Numbered from the stretch's first letter, positions 43,501 to 56,775 are shown. The stretch is DNA of 64,000 bases from Seriola aureovittata (GCF_021018895.1 NC_079364.1:15058385-15122384), one strand, 5' to 3'. Numbers and translations: made by a program. Notes: generated from the sequence alone by a model not told the origin.

Positions 43501-46500
43501 TGTGTGAAAAGAACATGAACCTTTTGCAACATGTTACGGCTGAGGAGCAATGTGGGCACTGCGAAACATCAATAATCTCTTTATAAGAAAACTGTAGGCA
43601 GAGTCAAAAGAAAAATGTGGGTTGCATGCTGTAACTTTTTCCTAGAGTAAGGCTCCAGAGAATCAATTCTTATATTTTATAAATCCATGATGATGCTGCT
43701 CCAGAGTTTGAATCATGAGCTGAATATATGGCCTTATAGAGTGTTTTGCACATTTCTTGCTCACAGTCATAAACAAGGTAATTCAGCCTTGGCACTGTGA
43801 ATGTATGAAGTCAGCCTTTTATTGTACTTTATCTCAACTGCTTGAAATTGTTTTGTAGATGTACTCTTTTGTAGATAAACTCAGAAACGGTTAGTTGATT
43901 AACTGATTGGTGGATAGACGGAAAATTCATCTGCTGCTATTTTAGGGCTGTAAATAATTTTTATTATTGATTAAACTGCTGATTATTTTCACAGTTTGGC
44001 CTGTAACATGTCAGAAAAACACAGATCACAATTTCCCAATCCAAAGGTGATGTTTTCAAATTGCTTGTTTTTTCCAACGAACAGTCAGAAACCCAAAGAT
44101 ATTGAGTTTATTATTATGTAACACAAACAGAAGCTGCAAATTCTCACATTTTAGAATCTGGAAATAGGTATTATTCATTATTTCATCTTAAAAAATGACT
44201 CGAACTATTGAAAAATTACCATTTCAACTGAAATTGTGACTCATATCGCAATTGCAATATCTGCTGAAATAATTGCAATATACTTTTTTTTGCATATCGT
44301 TCAGCCCCAGTCCAGACTATACTTTTGCATGTACATCAGTTTATATGAATCCCACTTTTAGTGGACTTCACCTTTACTTTGTTCTTAATGTTTTAGAATT
44401 TCTCCAGAGGGGGTCGACATCTTGCTGGACTGCCTGTGTGGGGAGAACACAGGAAAAGGCCTGAATCTGCTGAAGCCATTGGGAACTTACATCCTCTATG
44501 GTGAGAACAATACTTACACTTTCACTGTGTGTCAATGCAAACTCTGAGTTTCCATTTATCACTTTCAAAGTGAAAATAACACACTTTCTAGTGTGTTAGT
44601 CAAACTTAAGTCAATGTGCTTCAACTTTCAGGTTAATATTAGAACTAAAAGGAATAGTTTGACACTTTGCGAAGTACACTTGTATGTGTTACATGGGAAG
44701 ATTGTTACCACTCTTATATACGTCCAATTATATTTAAATTTGAGCCAAGAGACAGATAGCTTAGCTTAGCATAGTTGCGTGGTGACATCTAAACTTTGGC
44801 CAAGATATAGTCTTGCACAAAAACCTCTCTCTCTCTGAGTGATACTTTTACAAATACATATAGCCGAACTCATAGCACAGTATTTGAATATGTTTGGTGA
44901 TTTTGTCAAACAACGTTGTGGTTATAAAATCAGGATTTAAGCAGCTTGGAAATGGCTTGGAATTTAACACATAGTCTTAATGTGCTACGTTTCGGCCATT
45001 ATTTCAGTTTGTTCCATTGTTTGACAACCTAAACAGAAAAACATAAATTCAGCTGTATTAAAATACTGTGTGTGTGAGTACAGAGAGCTGGAGAGAACAC
45101 GATCACGGTCAGTTGTTTACAGTGGTTCCAACACAGTTTTCAATTACATCGTCAGTTTCACACATTGACCATACGCGGTCCAGCCAAATAAGTTTTGACC
45201 TGGACATGAGAGTGGTATTGATCTTCTCATCTAACTCTCAGCAAGAAAGTGAATAAACAATTTTCCCATAATGTCGAACTATTCCTTTAAAGACTAGTCT
45301 TGCATCCATTCAGTGTGTTGGTTACTGGACTGGGTATGAAATAGTGAGACTCACTTGACTAAAACATGCTCCATAGCCTGAAAATGAAATTCATTGTCCT
45401 TCACAGCATCCATTCTTATCTGATTTCTGTTAATTACTTTAGTTCCTGTCAAGCCTCATGAATCAAGTAAGAGCATAAGATTAATTCATTAGTTTTAGTT
45501 ATATTGAATATGTGCGAAGGCATGCTCGCACAGATCTAAGGGTCTGAAGGTGCCAACTGTTTCTCCCCCACCTCACCCTTCATGCTTCTTGGCTGCCTAT
45601 TAGTGACCAGTCACTTCTGTCTAGCCATTTGCACAGCATACAGAAATCCTTTTATTTTTGTTTTTTCAGGCGCGTCAAACATGGTAACTGGGGAAACAAA
45701 GAGTTTCTTCAGCTTTGCAAAATCTGTGAGTCAGAGATGCAGTCTGTCATCAACATTTGAAGGAAACAGTATCTGTTACTACCCAATGAACATTTCATGG
45801 CAAATGAAACACACGCACACGCACAAATGAGTCACTCAGGATGAATGTGTCTGTGTTTTTTTTTCCTCCAGTGGTGGCAGGTGGAGAAGGTGAACCCTAT
45901 TAAATTATATGAGGAGAACAAAGTCATAGCTGGATTCTCGCTCCTCAACCTCCTCTTTAAACAAGGGAGATGCAGTCTTGTGAGATCAGTGATGGACAAA
46001 CTCTTGTGCCTCTATGACCAAAAGAAGATCAAACCGGTAGTGGACTCCCTGTGGGCACTGGAGGAGGTAAGAGCCTGATCAGAGTTGATCAGAGTGATCA
46101 GAGGCTGTAAGATGATCAAGTCAATGATGATGAGATTAAAAAAAAAAAAACAATAAAAAATCATGATCACAGTGTTAACATGAACGGAGATGTCAGGGAA
46201 GATTTTATACAAACATTTTGGACAGCATGTAATCTTTTGTTTGCCCCCTGCTGCTTTCTGTGGAACATTGTCAGCTGTTGTCGGACACTCTTCCACAGTT
46301 GGTGGGTAGGTTGCATCTTCCTGTTCCCAAATTATTTCACACCCACACAAATCCCGACAGGCCATATGTTGATCACTTAGCTCTCAATTTCTAGAAAGTC
46401 CCCTTTTCTTACTGTGGTTATTCACTAAGTGGTAAACGAAGCCCCATAACTGGAAAATTTGCCTTCACAAGATACCAAGGGACATTTGAACACACTACTA

Positions 46501-47582
46501 GATGCGATCTCTTTCAGAGAGGGTCTAGTGTCTCATTAGCTGTGGTGTATCTGAGACCACGACTAAAGACACATCAGGGCTGGACTGTCTCAGACAGGTA
46601 GACAGATAGACGATGATGTTGCCTTAGAAAGCTACTAGCCTGTTTCTTGATTTCCTGTTTTTTTCTTTGTGCTTAATGCTTGTATTTACAAAGCCCTTTT
46701 GTGGGACCTTAGCTCTTCACATCTCAGGTGGTACCTTTGCAAATAGAAAACTCTTAACTCTCCACCTGCATGGCCGACAGTAGAGAGGGGAGAAGTGGCA
46801 CAAACCAGTCCCTTATATCTTTTGGTATATCTTGTTGGTTGCATTGGGATCTTTTAGGATTCCTTTTTAGGTCAGATGATAAATACAGGCAAGATATCCA
46901 GATCGAAAGTTTTCTACCTGCACAGATGTTGTCACCTATTTGCCTGATGAGACCATTTTTGACTGAAAACTGTGCGGCTGTGCTTGTTTGAGTAGTTTGT
47001 TGCACCTTTATTATTCTTGTTGGTTCATGAAGCTTGGTGACCTCATGACATAGCCCCGCTTTTAAATTGGATGTTTTCCCACCCATTACTAAAAATCTAG
47101 TAACTGTGCACATGACATCAATTGTTGGAGGTTTGTCCTCAGCAGCAGGGAATACTTGTCTGTAAGTATAAGCCACAAATTTAGAGTCAAGCTGATCAAA
47201 CCCAAAACTTTTGAGTGTTTTGGCTTCTCATGATGGAAGACCAGCACCAGCACCAGTCTCTAGACTTAAACCTCATGAAGCTGGTTTGGGATGAACTGAA
47301 CAGAAGGTGAAAGCAAATCAAAGTGCAACACATTTGTGGGAGCTTCTGTAACAGTGTTGGTAAGGAACTTTCCAAACAATGTTTCATTTCCATTGTATTT
47401 GTTTGTTCTATGCTTTAATGTCAGAAATACTGATACATTACATTATGTACATTTTAGAAACAACTAGAAAGTGTCCTAAAATTTACCCCCTATACTTACA
47501 TGCACAGTTTTACCTGAAAGAAACTTACTTGATTTTGATCACTGTTCTGTCTTTACAAGTAAAATGTCAGGAATTTGTTACT

Positions 47583-47666
<84 letters not shown>

Positions 47667-50600
47667 TACTCCAAGAATCCAGATAAGAGCAGAGGCAGGG
47701 CAGGTAATACATCACAGGAAGCAGATTACAAGTCATTCCAAGCTTTCTTTCTACATTCAGAGAGAGAATATGCTGATGATAATTGCTGTCTTCAGATTTT
47801 CAATTCTCATGGGAAACTTTCCCTGCACTGTTGTCATTAGAATTTGGCTGATTGCTCAGGCCATTCACTGGAACCATTGCCCATGAAGAATCTCATTAGA
47901 TGGGAGGATGGCGTGGGATGTGGTGTCAGGGGCACAGCCTAGTTCATTTGTTTATATGCCTGGAAGGAGAATTGAGAGGGCGTTTGTTTACACGTTGACC
48001 TTGGTAACCCTTTTTAATGGAATGAAAAGTTGTACAATGTGCCACACTTGAGCAGGATAACACATTAATCAAGAGGTTTTTTTTTTTGACCACCAGCAGT
48101 TTCAGTGAGGAAATATTCATTTGTCTCTATCACTTGGGGTTCTAAGAGGAATCTTTTTTAAAGATCCTACATACAGTATCTCAGTGATTACTGGTCATTG
48201 TACACAAAGACTTATTTCACCCAGAATGCCATTGGAACTTTTCCCCTCTCTTCTGCAAACTTGCTACCTCGCAGCCAAGTGCTGGACAAGTTTCTGACCT
48301 AATTTTGTTCTTGGCTTGATTTCCGGTATTTCATTTAACAAATGAATGCTTGGGACACAATGGCTTCCAGACAAAGAGGCACATTCAGTCGTGTCTCTGT
48401 GTGGATTGTAATAAGCAAGCAAGATATGGCATCCTGTGTAATCTTTTGTGATGTGTGATTTTTTATTTTTTTTCTTTACACAATGAGTCAGAGAAGCTTT
48501 CATGAGTTGCATTGATCTTTTATTGTTTATGGTTTCGAACTGCTAGTTGTTGCTGCCCTCAACATACTTTTGTGGAGTGTAGAGTTGGACGAAATCATGA
48601 AAGTGATTGCACTTTCCCCACTTCTCCCATTCCCTCACCACCATGCTGATAGCAATCAGACTGCAGATGACTGAGTACATGGACCAAAGCACCGATGGTC
48701 TCAAACTGACATTGTGGCATATCATCTTCTTACTTACTTGTCAGTTATATTCGCCCAGAAGTAGCACTGGCATGAGGTTTGTTAAATTCGAACAAAATGT
48801 CAGCTAATAAAATACACTGTGAACAGGTGTTTCCACAGACCCTGGTGACAGAAGCCCGGCCTTCATCTTGGCAGTAGACTCATTAAAAGCTCTGTCTGTG
48901 ATCTGTGTCGTGTTAAAATGTTCGCAGTGTATCTGGGTGTCAAGCACTACTGTCCTATATCAGTACAACAGACGTAATGTGTCAGACTTTGTTCATTTAG
49001 TAATAGCGTCCACAATTTTTGTCTGTTTTTGAAAGAAACATAATCACTGCTTTTTTTAATGTAATATTTGCATTTGGGTTATTCTAAATGTAAAGTCTCA
49101 CTGTTATAAAAGGGAGTCTGGTAATTACTCTAAAATATGGGAGTGGAGAAGAAGTGGAAAGACAATGATAAGCCCATGCTTCATCCTTCAGTCATTCTCA
49201 CACAGATGAAACCAACTCCAGATAGATATTATGTCTTTGTATTTGAGTTGGTGTATGCTTTTTTCTTTTTTTTTAAGAAAGTTATTATTAAAATCATTTG
49301 TTTTTGTGGGATGTGACTAATTTTAAAATTGTAAAAAATACAATCCTCCTGGAATCTGCTGAATGTTTATTATTCATATCACTTTTTTGTTATTAGACCC
49401 CATGCTACCCTGCCGGTCTAAAGCTGGTCAATCAAGAGTCCTAATACAACCTATATTGTTCCTGCAGTCATAGGTAAAATGAAGCAGTGTAGTTATCTGC
49501 TTGATATAAACCTATGGATCATTACTACAGGCAGTGAGGTATTCAGTGTGATGTCAAACGTGCCCAGCAGGATGAGTCAGCATCATCTAGTCAACATCAA
49601 GGCCATTAACGTTTCTCACAGAGAGAGTTATAGCTGTTATAGCTATTCTGAGAGAGGAAAGGAGTCCTATGTCTAAAACAACCAGGAAATGGTTACAAAA
49701 GTGTCTTTTTTATTATGTTTTTTTTTAGCAAGTACTTTGAAATGTCTTTTCAATGTCACAGCGGACTTCCCCTTGGAGAACTTTTATTGTTGGAGGCTCT
49801 GCGTCGTTCTGCTCATAAAAAGACACATTTTATGAGCAGAATTTATTTTATAAGCAGAAGTGAAACGTTGTAAAACACCCTCATTTCTTACACATTTACT
49901 ACAAAAATTTTACAGTTCAAATCTGGTTTTAAAACATTGGTGCACTGGGCACTTTGGGTTTTTCTATATGATCTGGATCAGACGTAGTACCAGCCTAATG
50001 CAGTTCTACAACAAGAACCTTTAGAACTTCTCTGAAACTCGGTTGCTTTAAATGAATTCCACTGACCACAAAGAAGAAAGAAGTAAATTTATTTTATGCT
50101 AAATTAAAATCACCCAACCAAAATAAGACGTCTGTTTGTATGGATAAAATATTCATGTTCCTTTTTTTAATGACTAACATAGTCATGCTTTTAGATGTTA
50201 AAAATTAGAGTCGGCATTGTGTGAGATTTCATTTGTGATATCACATTTGATGTCTGCACCTGGAGCTTGTTGAAAGTAAGTTGGCTGTTGTGTTTTATCC
50301 TCAGGTAAAAGAGGCCATGCAGAGAATTCACGACAGAGGCAACATAGGAAAACTTATTCTGGATGTCGAGAAGTCTCCCACCCCTCTGGTAACAACTTTT
50401 TTTCCTAGTTAGTTATTAGAAAGCAGAAAGCTAAGTAGCTGGGCCATTGGGCCACAAGGATTGATTCTAAGATTAAAGTTCTACAAAGATGTACTCTTTT
50501 CATACCAACTCCTGCAACAGCACTTTACAGTTTTTACAGTAAGAGTGGCTGTAGTTAACTGTCTGTATACTATCTTATAATATATTAAAAAAAACTTTAA

Positions 50601-51238
50601 ACACAAACTAGAAATAAAAAACTTTAAATAAAATACAGTTTTTTTTAATTGAACAAGAACAAAAACATGTAATTAAAGTATTATATGACATTGATGGTTG
50701 AGGGTATTTGACTGAAAGGAGGAAGAAGAAACAGGAGGAAGATGAAAATAAATTGGCAGATGTACAGTAAAAGGACTCACAGTACAGAACCAGATTGGGG
50801 GAGTTTCAACAAGTTATTGAGGAATAAAGAAAACATCCCCCCCTTGTGGTCGTCCTGGCCTCATTCATGCAGCGTGGTGTTTGTTGATAAATAGTTAAAT
50901 CTGACATTTCCAATGCCTACTGCACAGTTTCAGGTCCAGTCAGGGTCATAAGGAGGCAGTGAGCAGGATTTCCTCCTGTTTTACGGCAGTCGTTTCCATG
51001 GTGATCTCAACATCACACTACAAACTTTTAGAAGTGTCGACATGCCTATATACAGCTGCCCATTAGCCGAGAACACATTTACATATTGACTGCACCAGTA
51101 TACACTTAATGATATCTGAGTAATGTTCTATCACTGTAGATGGCCAGCGACAGCACAGAGACCAGTGAAGCAGGAGAGGAAGAGGAGGAGCCCGAGGGTG
51201 ACAACGACAGCAAGGAGCGAATGCCTTTCATCCATTAG
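40572..51238 (+). CDS. vat1l: VAT-1 homologue-like (synaptic vesicle membrane protein VAT-1-like), 9 exons, 413 aa
   Basis: Exons: 40572-40786, 41372-41501, 41734-41949, 42388-42530, 44397-44500, 45670-45725, 45872-46066, 50305-50388, 51140-51238; 1242 nt, frame closed by TAG. Member of the MDR quinone-oxidoreductase-like family, cytosolic or membrane-associated, used as a neuronal marker; enzymatic substrate not established. Seen: N-terminal extension to about residue 36, AVILAGFGGLNKL, CGLNFLDLMVRQG, PGFECSGIVESVG, GDRVMAFVNYNAWAEVVCTP, Rossmann nucleotide motif HSAGGGVGQAVAQL (about 181-194), SNMVTGETKSFFSFAKSWWQ, IHDRGNIGKLILDVEK, and an acidic tail (EAGEEEEEPEGDND, 391-404) ending KERMPFIH. 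Human VAT1L is 419 aa and near-identical in layout; VAT1 lacks this tail. Start chosen at MAKEGAD, as in human; no in-frame ATG upstream. Confidence 0.97.
42531..44396. other. vat1l intron 4
   Basis: A 1.87-kb intron. It holds a copy of the TAATCGATTA-type repeat (43942-44230). Nothing else recognisable. Confidence 0.6.
43942..44230. repeat. interspersed TAATCGATTA-type repeat, copy 6 in vat1l intron 4
   Basis: Landmarks agggctgtaaataattttta, ctgctgattattttcacag, cacaatttcccaatccaaag, gttttcaaattgcttgtttt, cagaaacccaaagatattga, ttctcacattttagaatctg, and an AT-rich end. Confidence 0.75.
44643..45297. repeat. interspersed repeat with inverted ends, copy 2, in vat1l intron 5
   Basis: Left end aaaaggaatagtttgacact; interior gattgttaccactcttatat, gagacagatagcttagctta; right end cccataatgtcgaactattc followed by ctttaaa. 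The termini are imperfect inverted copies. Same family as 20049-20459. Probable non-autonomous DNA transposon. Confidence 0.75.
47250..47405 (+). pseudogene. Tc1-like transposase C-terminal fragment
   Basis: Reads QSLDLNLMKLVWDELNRR, a stop, then KQIKVQHICGSFCNSVGKEL and SKQCFISIV. This is a decayed version of the Tc1 C-terminal region SPDLNPIE..WDEL.R...A.QPTSAQHLWELLQ. The last acidic residue of the DDE triad (E of NPIE) reads as K. Not active. Confidence 0.75.
47583..47664. repeat. (CA)n microsatellite
   Basis: About 82 bases of CA with one AA interruption near 47600, within vat1l intron 7. Confidence 0.97.
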
Positions 51239-53365
51239 ACCCAACGAAGCCCTCTGCACTACGCCTAGAGTGTGCGGAGAGGCTGCACAGCTTCACCACA
51301 GAGGAACACAACCACACACCAGTGTTGTGCAGTATGTGCTGTATGCATGTATGCATGAATGTATGTATGTACAGTGTATGTTTGTGCCTCTTACCTATTG
51401 TTTGTCAGTTGATTGGTCAAGCAAAAGTTTTGGGTAAATGAAGACTAATTACATGTTTGTCACCCAGGCAACAAGTGTAAGTGCCATTCTCGAAATAGTA
51501 TTATTATATTTTTTACTGTATTATGAAGTAACATTATGCTAGTCAATAATGTGAATAGGTCTGTGCCCGTTTTACAGTTAATTTCATCTGCCAGCAGTTT
51601 ATTGAATTAGCAACAGACTTCTTATTATCACTTTAAGCGTAGTATCTTTAAAATTAGATTTAGTCAAAGCTCATAAGTGTCATATACTGTAACAAGCTTA
51701 GCATGTCTAAACATTTCACGAGATGGAAAAACATTTAATTTAATTCTTATCTGTCCTCAACGACGACAGATGAAAAATTAGAGCAAACAAGTGACGCTGA
51801 AGTTTGAGAAAATGACCCCAAATGTGTTGATGCTCCTGACCAAGCGAGTGAATCACTTTCTCATGTTACAGTAGTAATACATAAGCCAGAAGAGGTAGAA
51901 AAGTCTGTGTGTAGATATTTGCATGATATTTTATTCTTCGGTGCCAACCTTGTAATATTATGGGATCACCAGTGCCTTTGAGCTACAGACGAGTCTTTGA
52001 TACTTGACATGCTTTCCTCGTGTGAAGTTCATATTGAACAAACAAACAAAAAAGGTCGTTTCAACTGGAATGTGAAAATGGATGCATATACTATTAAAAC
52101 TCTTCCTTGCGTGATCATATAATTTTGTAGTAAGGAGGACATATTTCCCCACTAAACTGTATATTCAGAAGTTTTTACTCAGTATATGACACCTTACAGT
52201 GTTACATTTATCTTCAGGCCATGTAGACAGTTTTGTAAACACTGGGGTAACACAGAACAAATTAGAGTTTTAAGACATCAAATTTATATCTGTCAAAAAC
52301 TTGCAGATTATATATAAATACAAGAAAGACTAAGATTAATGAGTAAATTCTAGATTTTCTTGAGGAGGATCATGAAATAGTCAGACTGCAGTCCGAGGTT
52401 TGTGGAGTCTCTGCTTTACTTGTCTGACCAAAGTTGTTTATTTGCTGGTGCCTCACAACAAAAGTGCCATGAGACTCCCAAGATAAATTATTTTTACTAT
52501 GAGCTGATGCATAAAACCAGGGTGATGTAGGTTTGAGCAGCACTGTGTGTTACTTTATTTTAGTACGATGCCCTTCTACTTTGCTCTGAATCTGCAAGTT
52601 GCTAATGAAATGCAGGAGAGGAACAGCTGACAAGGAACAAATGTTTGCCACACACACTCGCATTCAGCCAATCAGATGATTGATCTGTTTTTATTTCTAA
52701 TTTCTCAAAGTAAAAACAAACGTTGCATTTCATTTTCACTATTTATTCGGCCTTGCTTATTCAGTGTGCTAGTCATCTGATTTGTTTATTACTTCAAAAA
52801 GTGTTTTCTCACGCGGAACATCACAGAAACAATGAAACAAGTCAACGTTTAGTAATCATGCCGTTTTAAATTTTTAAAAATGGATCAGCTTAGCAACAGC
52901 AAAACTAACAGGAGTAAACACTGCATCCTTCGAAGTTGGATGATAAATGGTGGAGACACTGTGTTAGTGGTTGCACTCGAGTTATGAAATTAATCATTTT
53001 AGAAATTGATTTTTAGACTTGGATAAATGGAAAAATGATGCATAGACACTCTGCAAATACATCTCATACAAGTTTTGATGCCTTCAATGTCAGGTCTGTT
53101 TGTGTGTGTGTGTGTGTGTGTGTACAAGTGTGAGAGAGAGAGACAGAGAGTGTGCATGTTTTTAAGTGTGTGCCTTGTAAAAAAAGAAAAAAGAAGAAGA
53201 AAAACGTGTCTAAAGAAGTGTTTGGCATTGTAGTATATTCACGAAATTCCTTATAAACTCTGGTTTACCTGTGGCCGTATATTTTGTCACTTTTTTTTTG
53301 TTGTTGTGTACTTTCTTTGAGTACAGCTCTGTTTACTTGAATAAATTTATCTGCAAAGTATTCTG
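51239..53365 (+). other. vat1l: vat1l 3' UTR with AATAAA at 53340-53345
   Basis: No gene is visible in the 2.1 kb after the vat1l stop. The region ends with AATAAA at 53340 followed by a T/G-rich stretch, a plausible poly-A site. A long 3' UTR is also known for mammalian VAT1L. A short (TG)n run lies at about 53101-53122. Extent is inferred. Confidence 0.5.
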
Positions 53366-55150
53366 GGATTGTGTTTGGTGTTAATTCAATGTTTGAATAT
53401 ATTTCACATGAGATTTCACCCTCCCTGAAAGTATTTCTTTCCACATTACATTAAAAAAAAATGTCCCACATATGTCTCAATCTTATTTAAATATGTGTTT
53501 ATTTTGAGCTTATGAAATCAATGAGGAATAATGACTTTTACCTGGACTCAAAACACAATTTGACTTTAAGAGTAGTTCTTCATGTTATGAATGTTTTTCC
53601 AGTGTACATTACATTTGAAAACTTGCAATATAGTACTAATATATTGCAAATTTCTGTATAATCCCTCAGTTTGGCACCAGATGGCAACATAGTTATAAAC
53701 TGTTTCAAATTCTTCAGATAACAGTAGATATCAGTTAATATTTTCATCACCAGAGAAACATGCTGGTGTCTAATTAATGCTTGTGTTCTAACATTACTCA
53801 AATGTGCAACTGTTGACCTTTGCTGCAATGTTCACATGTAGTCAGCAGTATTGCCAGAATCAATTCATGTACTGTTGGCAGAAACTGCTGCACACTATAT
53901 TTAATTCATGTGGTCTCTTAATCATTAATTATGAATTAAACCTGGACTACTGATCCTCTGTAAAGCAGCTCCCGTTCTCATCCTCAGCTCGGGGCCCAGT
54001 GTTAGTTTTGGGTGTTATGTTTGCCTCAGGATGGAAAGAGAGTAGTGTTAGAAGAGATCACATTGGAATAGCATGTGCTAATACAGCTTTTTTTTTTTTT
54101 TTTTGGACGCTAACTAAACATAGAACTTGGACTCAGTACTGTGCAATGAGTCTGAATTAAATGGATGTTTCATACAGTACCATTTCACATCTACTGCATT
54201 ACAGTAACAGTAAATACAAACATTTCTATCTTGTATTTTTATTTCAAGGTAAAGTTTGTATAACCTGCTGGACAACAATACAAAAAACAATCTTATCATA
54301 CCAGTAGGTGTATGTTTTGAAACTAATAAAAGAAGAGTTTTTAATTGGCAGCATGTGTGGTTAGAATACACTATACGTGTGTGGAGAACGTATTATTTAG
54401 TACAGCGTTAACTGAAAGATAATGCTCTAATCTAATGTACAATTTGAAGACTGTAAAATGGTAAAACATACACGAGATGGCTTTAAGAGTTGTTTTACTA
54501 TATTGAGCCCATATGCCCGAGGGTGTTTCTTATTTAGCTCCCACCTCCCATCTATATACAACATCTCACTCTAAAAATAACTTTGCCTGCAGCAGCGCTG
54601 AGAGCTGGACTTTCCTCAGGTCTAATAGTGGAAGTCTGTGTGATTGAAACATTGCAAAGATATCTACAGTGTATAAGTAGCAGCAACATTTACTTGGTTA
54701 CTTGTTTTCATGTACTGACAGATGTGAATTAGACCCTTATTAGTGTAGCTTAATACTACCCAGTGTACATGAACCCTATATTTCCCTGTCAGCTGGTATC
54801 ATTCAATAATCACACTTTTTTCTGAGTTGACAACCAGGTCTAACATTATTTTTCTCTTGTCAAAAAGTGACTTAGCGTGTCCAAAGCTTACACATGAGGC
54901 CGGTGGGAAGATGGATGAAGAACGCTCTGTAATAGCAGAGCAGTCAATGAATTTCCAGTTTGTTTGTGAAATGAAAGGGAACACTGCTTAGTGCACCTTG
55001 TCCCAAGTAAATATTTATCAAAAGCCAGACACAAGGAAATCATTATTTGCCACTCCACCCTTATACCTCCCTCACCTCCTCCTGATGTTTGGACAAAAAC
55101 AAACAGAGCTGGAGCCAATGCAGGGAGAGTACGCCGAAAAGGCATACAGA
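53366..55150. other. vat1l-clec3a spacer
   Basis: About 1.8 kb of AT-rich sequence with short homopolymers (T run near 54091-54104). I see no gene, RNA or recognisable repeat. Confidence 0.55.
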
Positions 55151-55157
55151 GGGCTAG

Positions 55158-55166
55158 TATATATAT
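55158..55166 (+). promoter_or_regulatory. clec3a: TATA box of clec3a
   Basis: TATATATA-type element in gctagtatatatattgagc, 89-97 nt upstream of the clec3a ATG, placing a start site near 55190. A TATA promoter fits a tissue-restricted secreted gene. Confidence 0.5.
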
Positions 55167-55254
55167 TGAGCTGCCTGCAGTGTTTTTGGTTCCTTTCACA
55201 GCAGTATAAGGTGTGCCACTGTGTACTGTCCCATAGGATCCACTGGCCTCAGAC

Positions 55255-56775
55255 ATGGCACGTCTGGCCCTCCCTGTCTTCCTCGTTCTTTGCTTCTCCT
55301 TGCTCCACTTCAGCTCCAGTCGCCCATCTCGCACCAAGAAGGCTGTGTCGGCTCGGCAGTCCGGAGGTAACTATACACATGGCAGAGAGTTCAACAGTGA
55401 CATGCCCAGCAGCGATGTTCATCTGACCCGTTTTTTTTCTTGCTTCTTCATCAAGATGCAGCTGCAGAGGGAGATGATGTGAATTCCCAGCTTGAGAGGT
55501 TGTGGCAGGAGGTGAATTCACTGAAAGAGATGCAGGCGTTGCAGACAGGTACTGCTCTCACTAAGTAAAGGCAGATGAAAGAGAGACAGCAGATTGGTAC
55601 ATGAGAATCATAAGCATCACTGCATTCCATGTTTTATCTCAAGAACAGGTAAATCAGAGATAAAGTTACTGGACAATATCGGTTAATACCAACATTGGTG
55701 ACGTTGGTTATATTGTAAATGTGTTAAAGTACATATGAATAGTGTCGCTTGTAATTTAGGCCACTGAGCTGTCATGCAAGCCTGTGGACACTCGTGAGAC
55801 ATAATTGGTAACTTGATAACTAGATTTTGGAAGTCTTGGTGTGCGGAGTCACCAGCAGGGGGCAGCAGCACTCACATCAGTCAACTGTAAAGTAAGGGGT
55901 TGAATTACACAAAGGGAAGAATGTTAGTAACAAACAATTTATGGGTAATGTAAAACTTCCTAAATTATTATTATTTTGTATAATTTTATGTATTTTCCTG
56001 TTTCTGTTTTTTTCCATAAATAAAAAATATAAAACTTAGTTGATCATAAAGAAAATGCTATAAATGTATTTATTTATTGCTATTGTTTATTATTTTTATT
56101 GTTAAAATGCCCCCCTTTTCCTTTCCTGGCTAATTCATTAGTCACTGTTCAGACTGTGAACTCTCTATGTAATGAGTTTATGAGTATGGCTGTATGAATT
56201 GCTACAAATATAAAAAATGGGGGATTCAAAAAAATAATAAGTATTAAAACAGATTATTTTTTTATCTAATGTGCATCATGATTATTTTCTTATCACAGAA
56301 GAAGCTAGTTTTGAACTCTTTGAATACCATATAGTTACTTTAAAGTTGCTCATGAAGTAAGTGCTTTGTGCTTTCAGTCTGTCTCCGTGGCATCAAAGCT
56401 CACAGGAAGTGTTATCTTACAATTGAGGAACCCAAACATTACCATGAAGCGAACGAGGACTGCATTGCACAAGGAGGAACTCTTGCAACGCCACGGGACA
56501 TGATTGAGAACAATGAACTGAGAGACTATGCAAAGAGGAGCGCTCCAGGATCCAAGGACTTCTGGATCGGTGTGGCAGACATAGTGAAAGAAGGCCAGTA
56601 TGTTGATGTCAACAGCCTGCCAGTCAGCTTTTTCAACTGGGACCGCTCCAAGAAGCAGCCCACAGGAACGAAGAGGGAGAGCTGTGTTGCCCTTTCAGTG
56701 GCTGCACAGGGAAAGTGGTACGATGAGGTGTGTCGCAGCCTGAAAAAGTACATATGCGAATATGTCATTCCTTAA
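55255..56775 (+). CDS. clec3a: C-type lectin domain family 3 member A (3 exons, about 200 aa)
   Basis: Exons: 55255-55366, about 55456-55548, 56378-56775 (stop TAA). A secreted cartilage lectin of the tetranectin group. Signal peptide about 1-22 (MARLALPVFLVLCFSLLHFS), then basic RPSRTKK. Exon 2 is a short amphipathic helix (LERLWQEVNSLKEMQALQT), the trimerising coiled coil in tetranectins. Exon 3 is the C-type lectin domain with WIG (131-133) and six cysteines at 70, 80, 97, 171, 187, 195, fitting the long-form disulphide pattern. The calcium/sugar motif is degenerate: QPTG where tetranectin has QPDG, and WYD in place of WND, so classical carbohydrate binding is doubtful. Human CLEC3A is 197 aa and also follows VAT1L. 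Exon 2 has three possible in-frame acceptors, so length may be 196-200. Confidence 0.95.
55852..55866 (+). promoter_or_regulatory. consensus CTCF core motif in clec3a intron 2
   Basis: CCAGCAGGGGGCAGC matches CCASYAGRKGGCRSY at every position, plus orientation. Same orientation as the motif at 40219. Binding is inferred from the motif only. Confidence 0.55.

Larger units (their letters stand above)
46067..50304. other. vat1l intron 7 (4.2 kb)
   Basis: Largest vat1l intron. Contains a Tc1 transposase fragment (47250-47405) and a CA microsatellite (47583-47664). The remaining sequence shows no exon or RNA gene that I can support. Confidence 0.6.
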
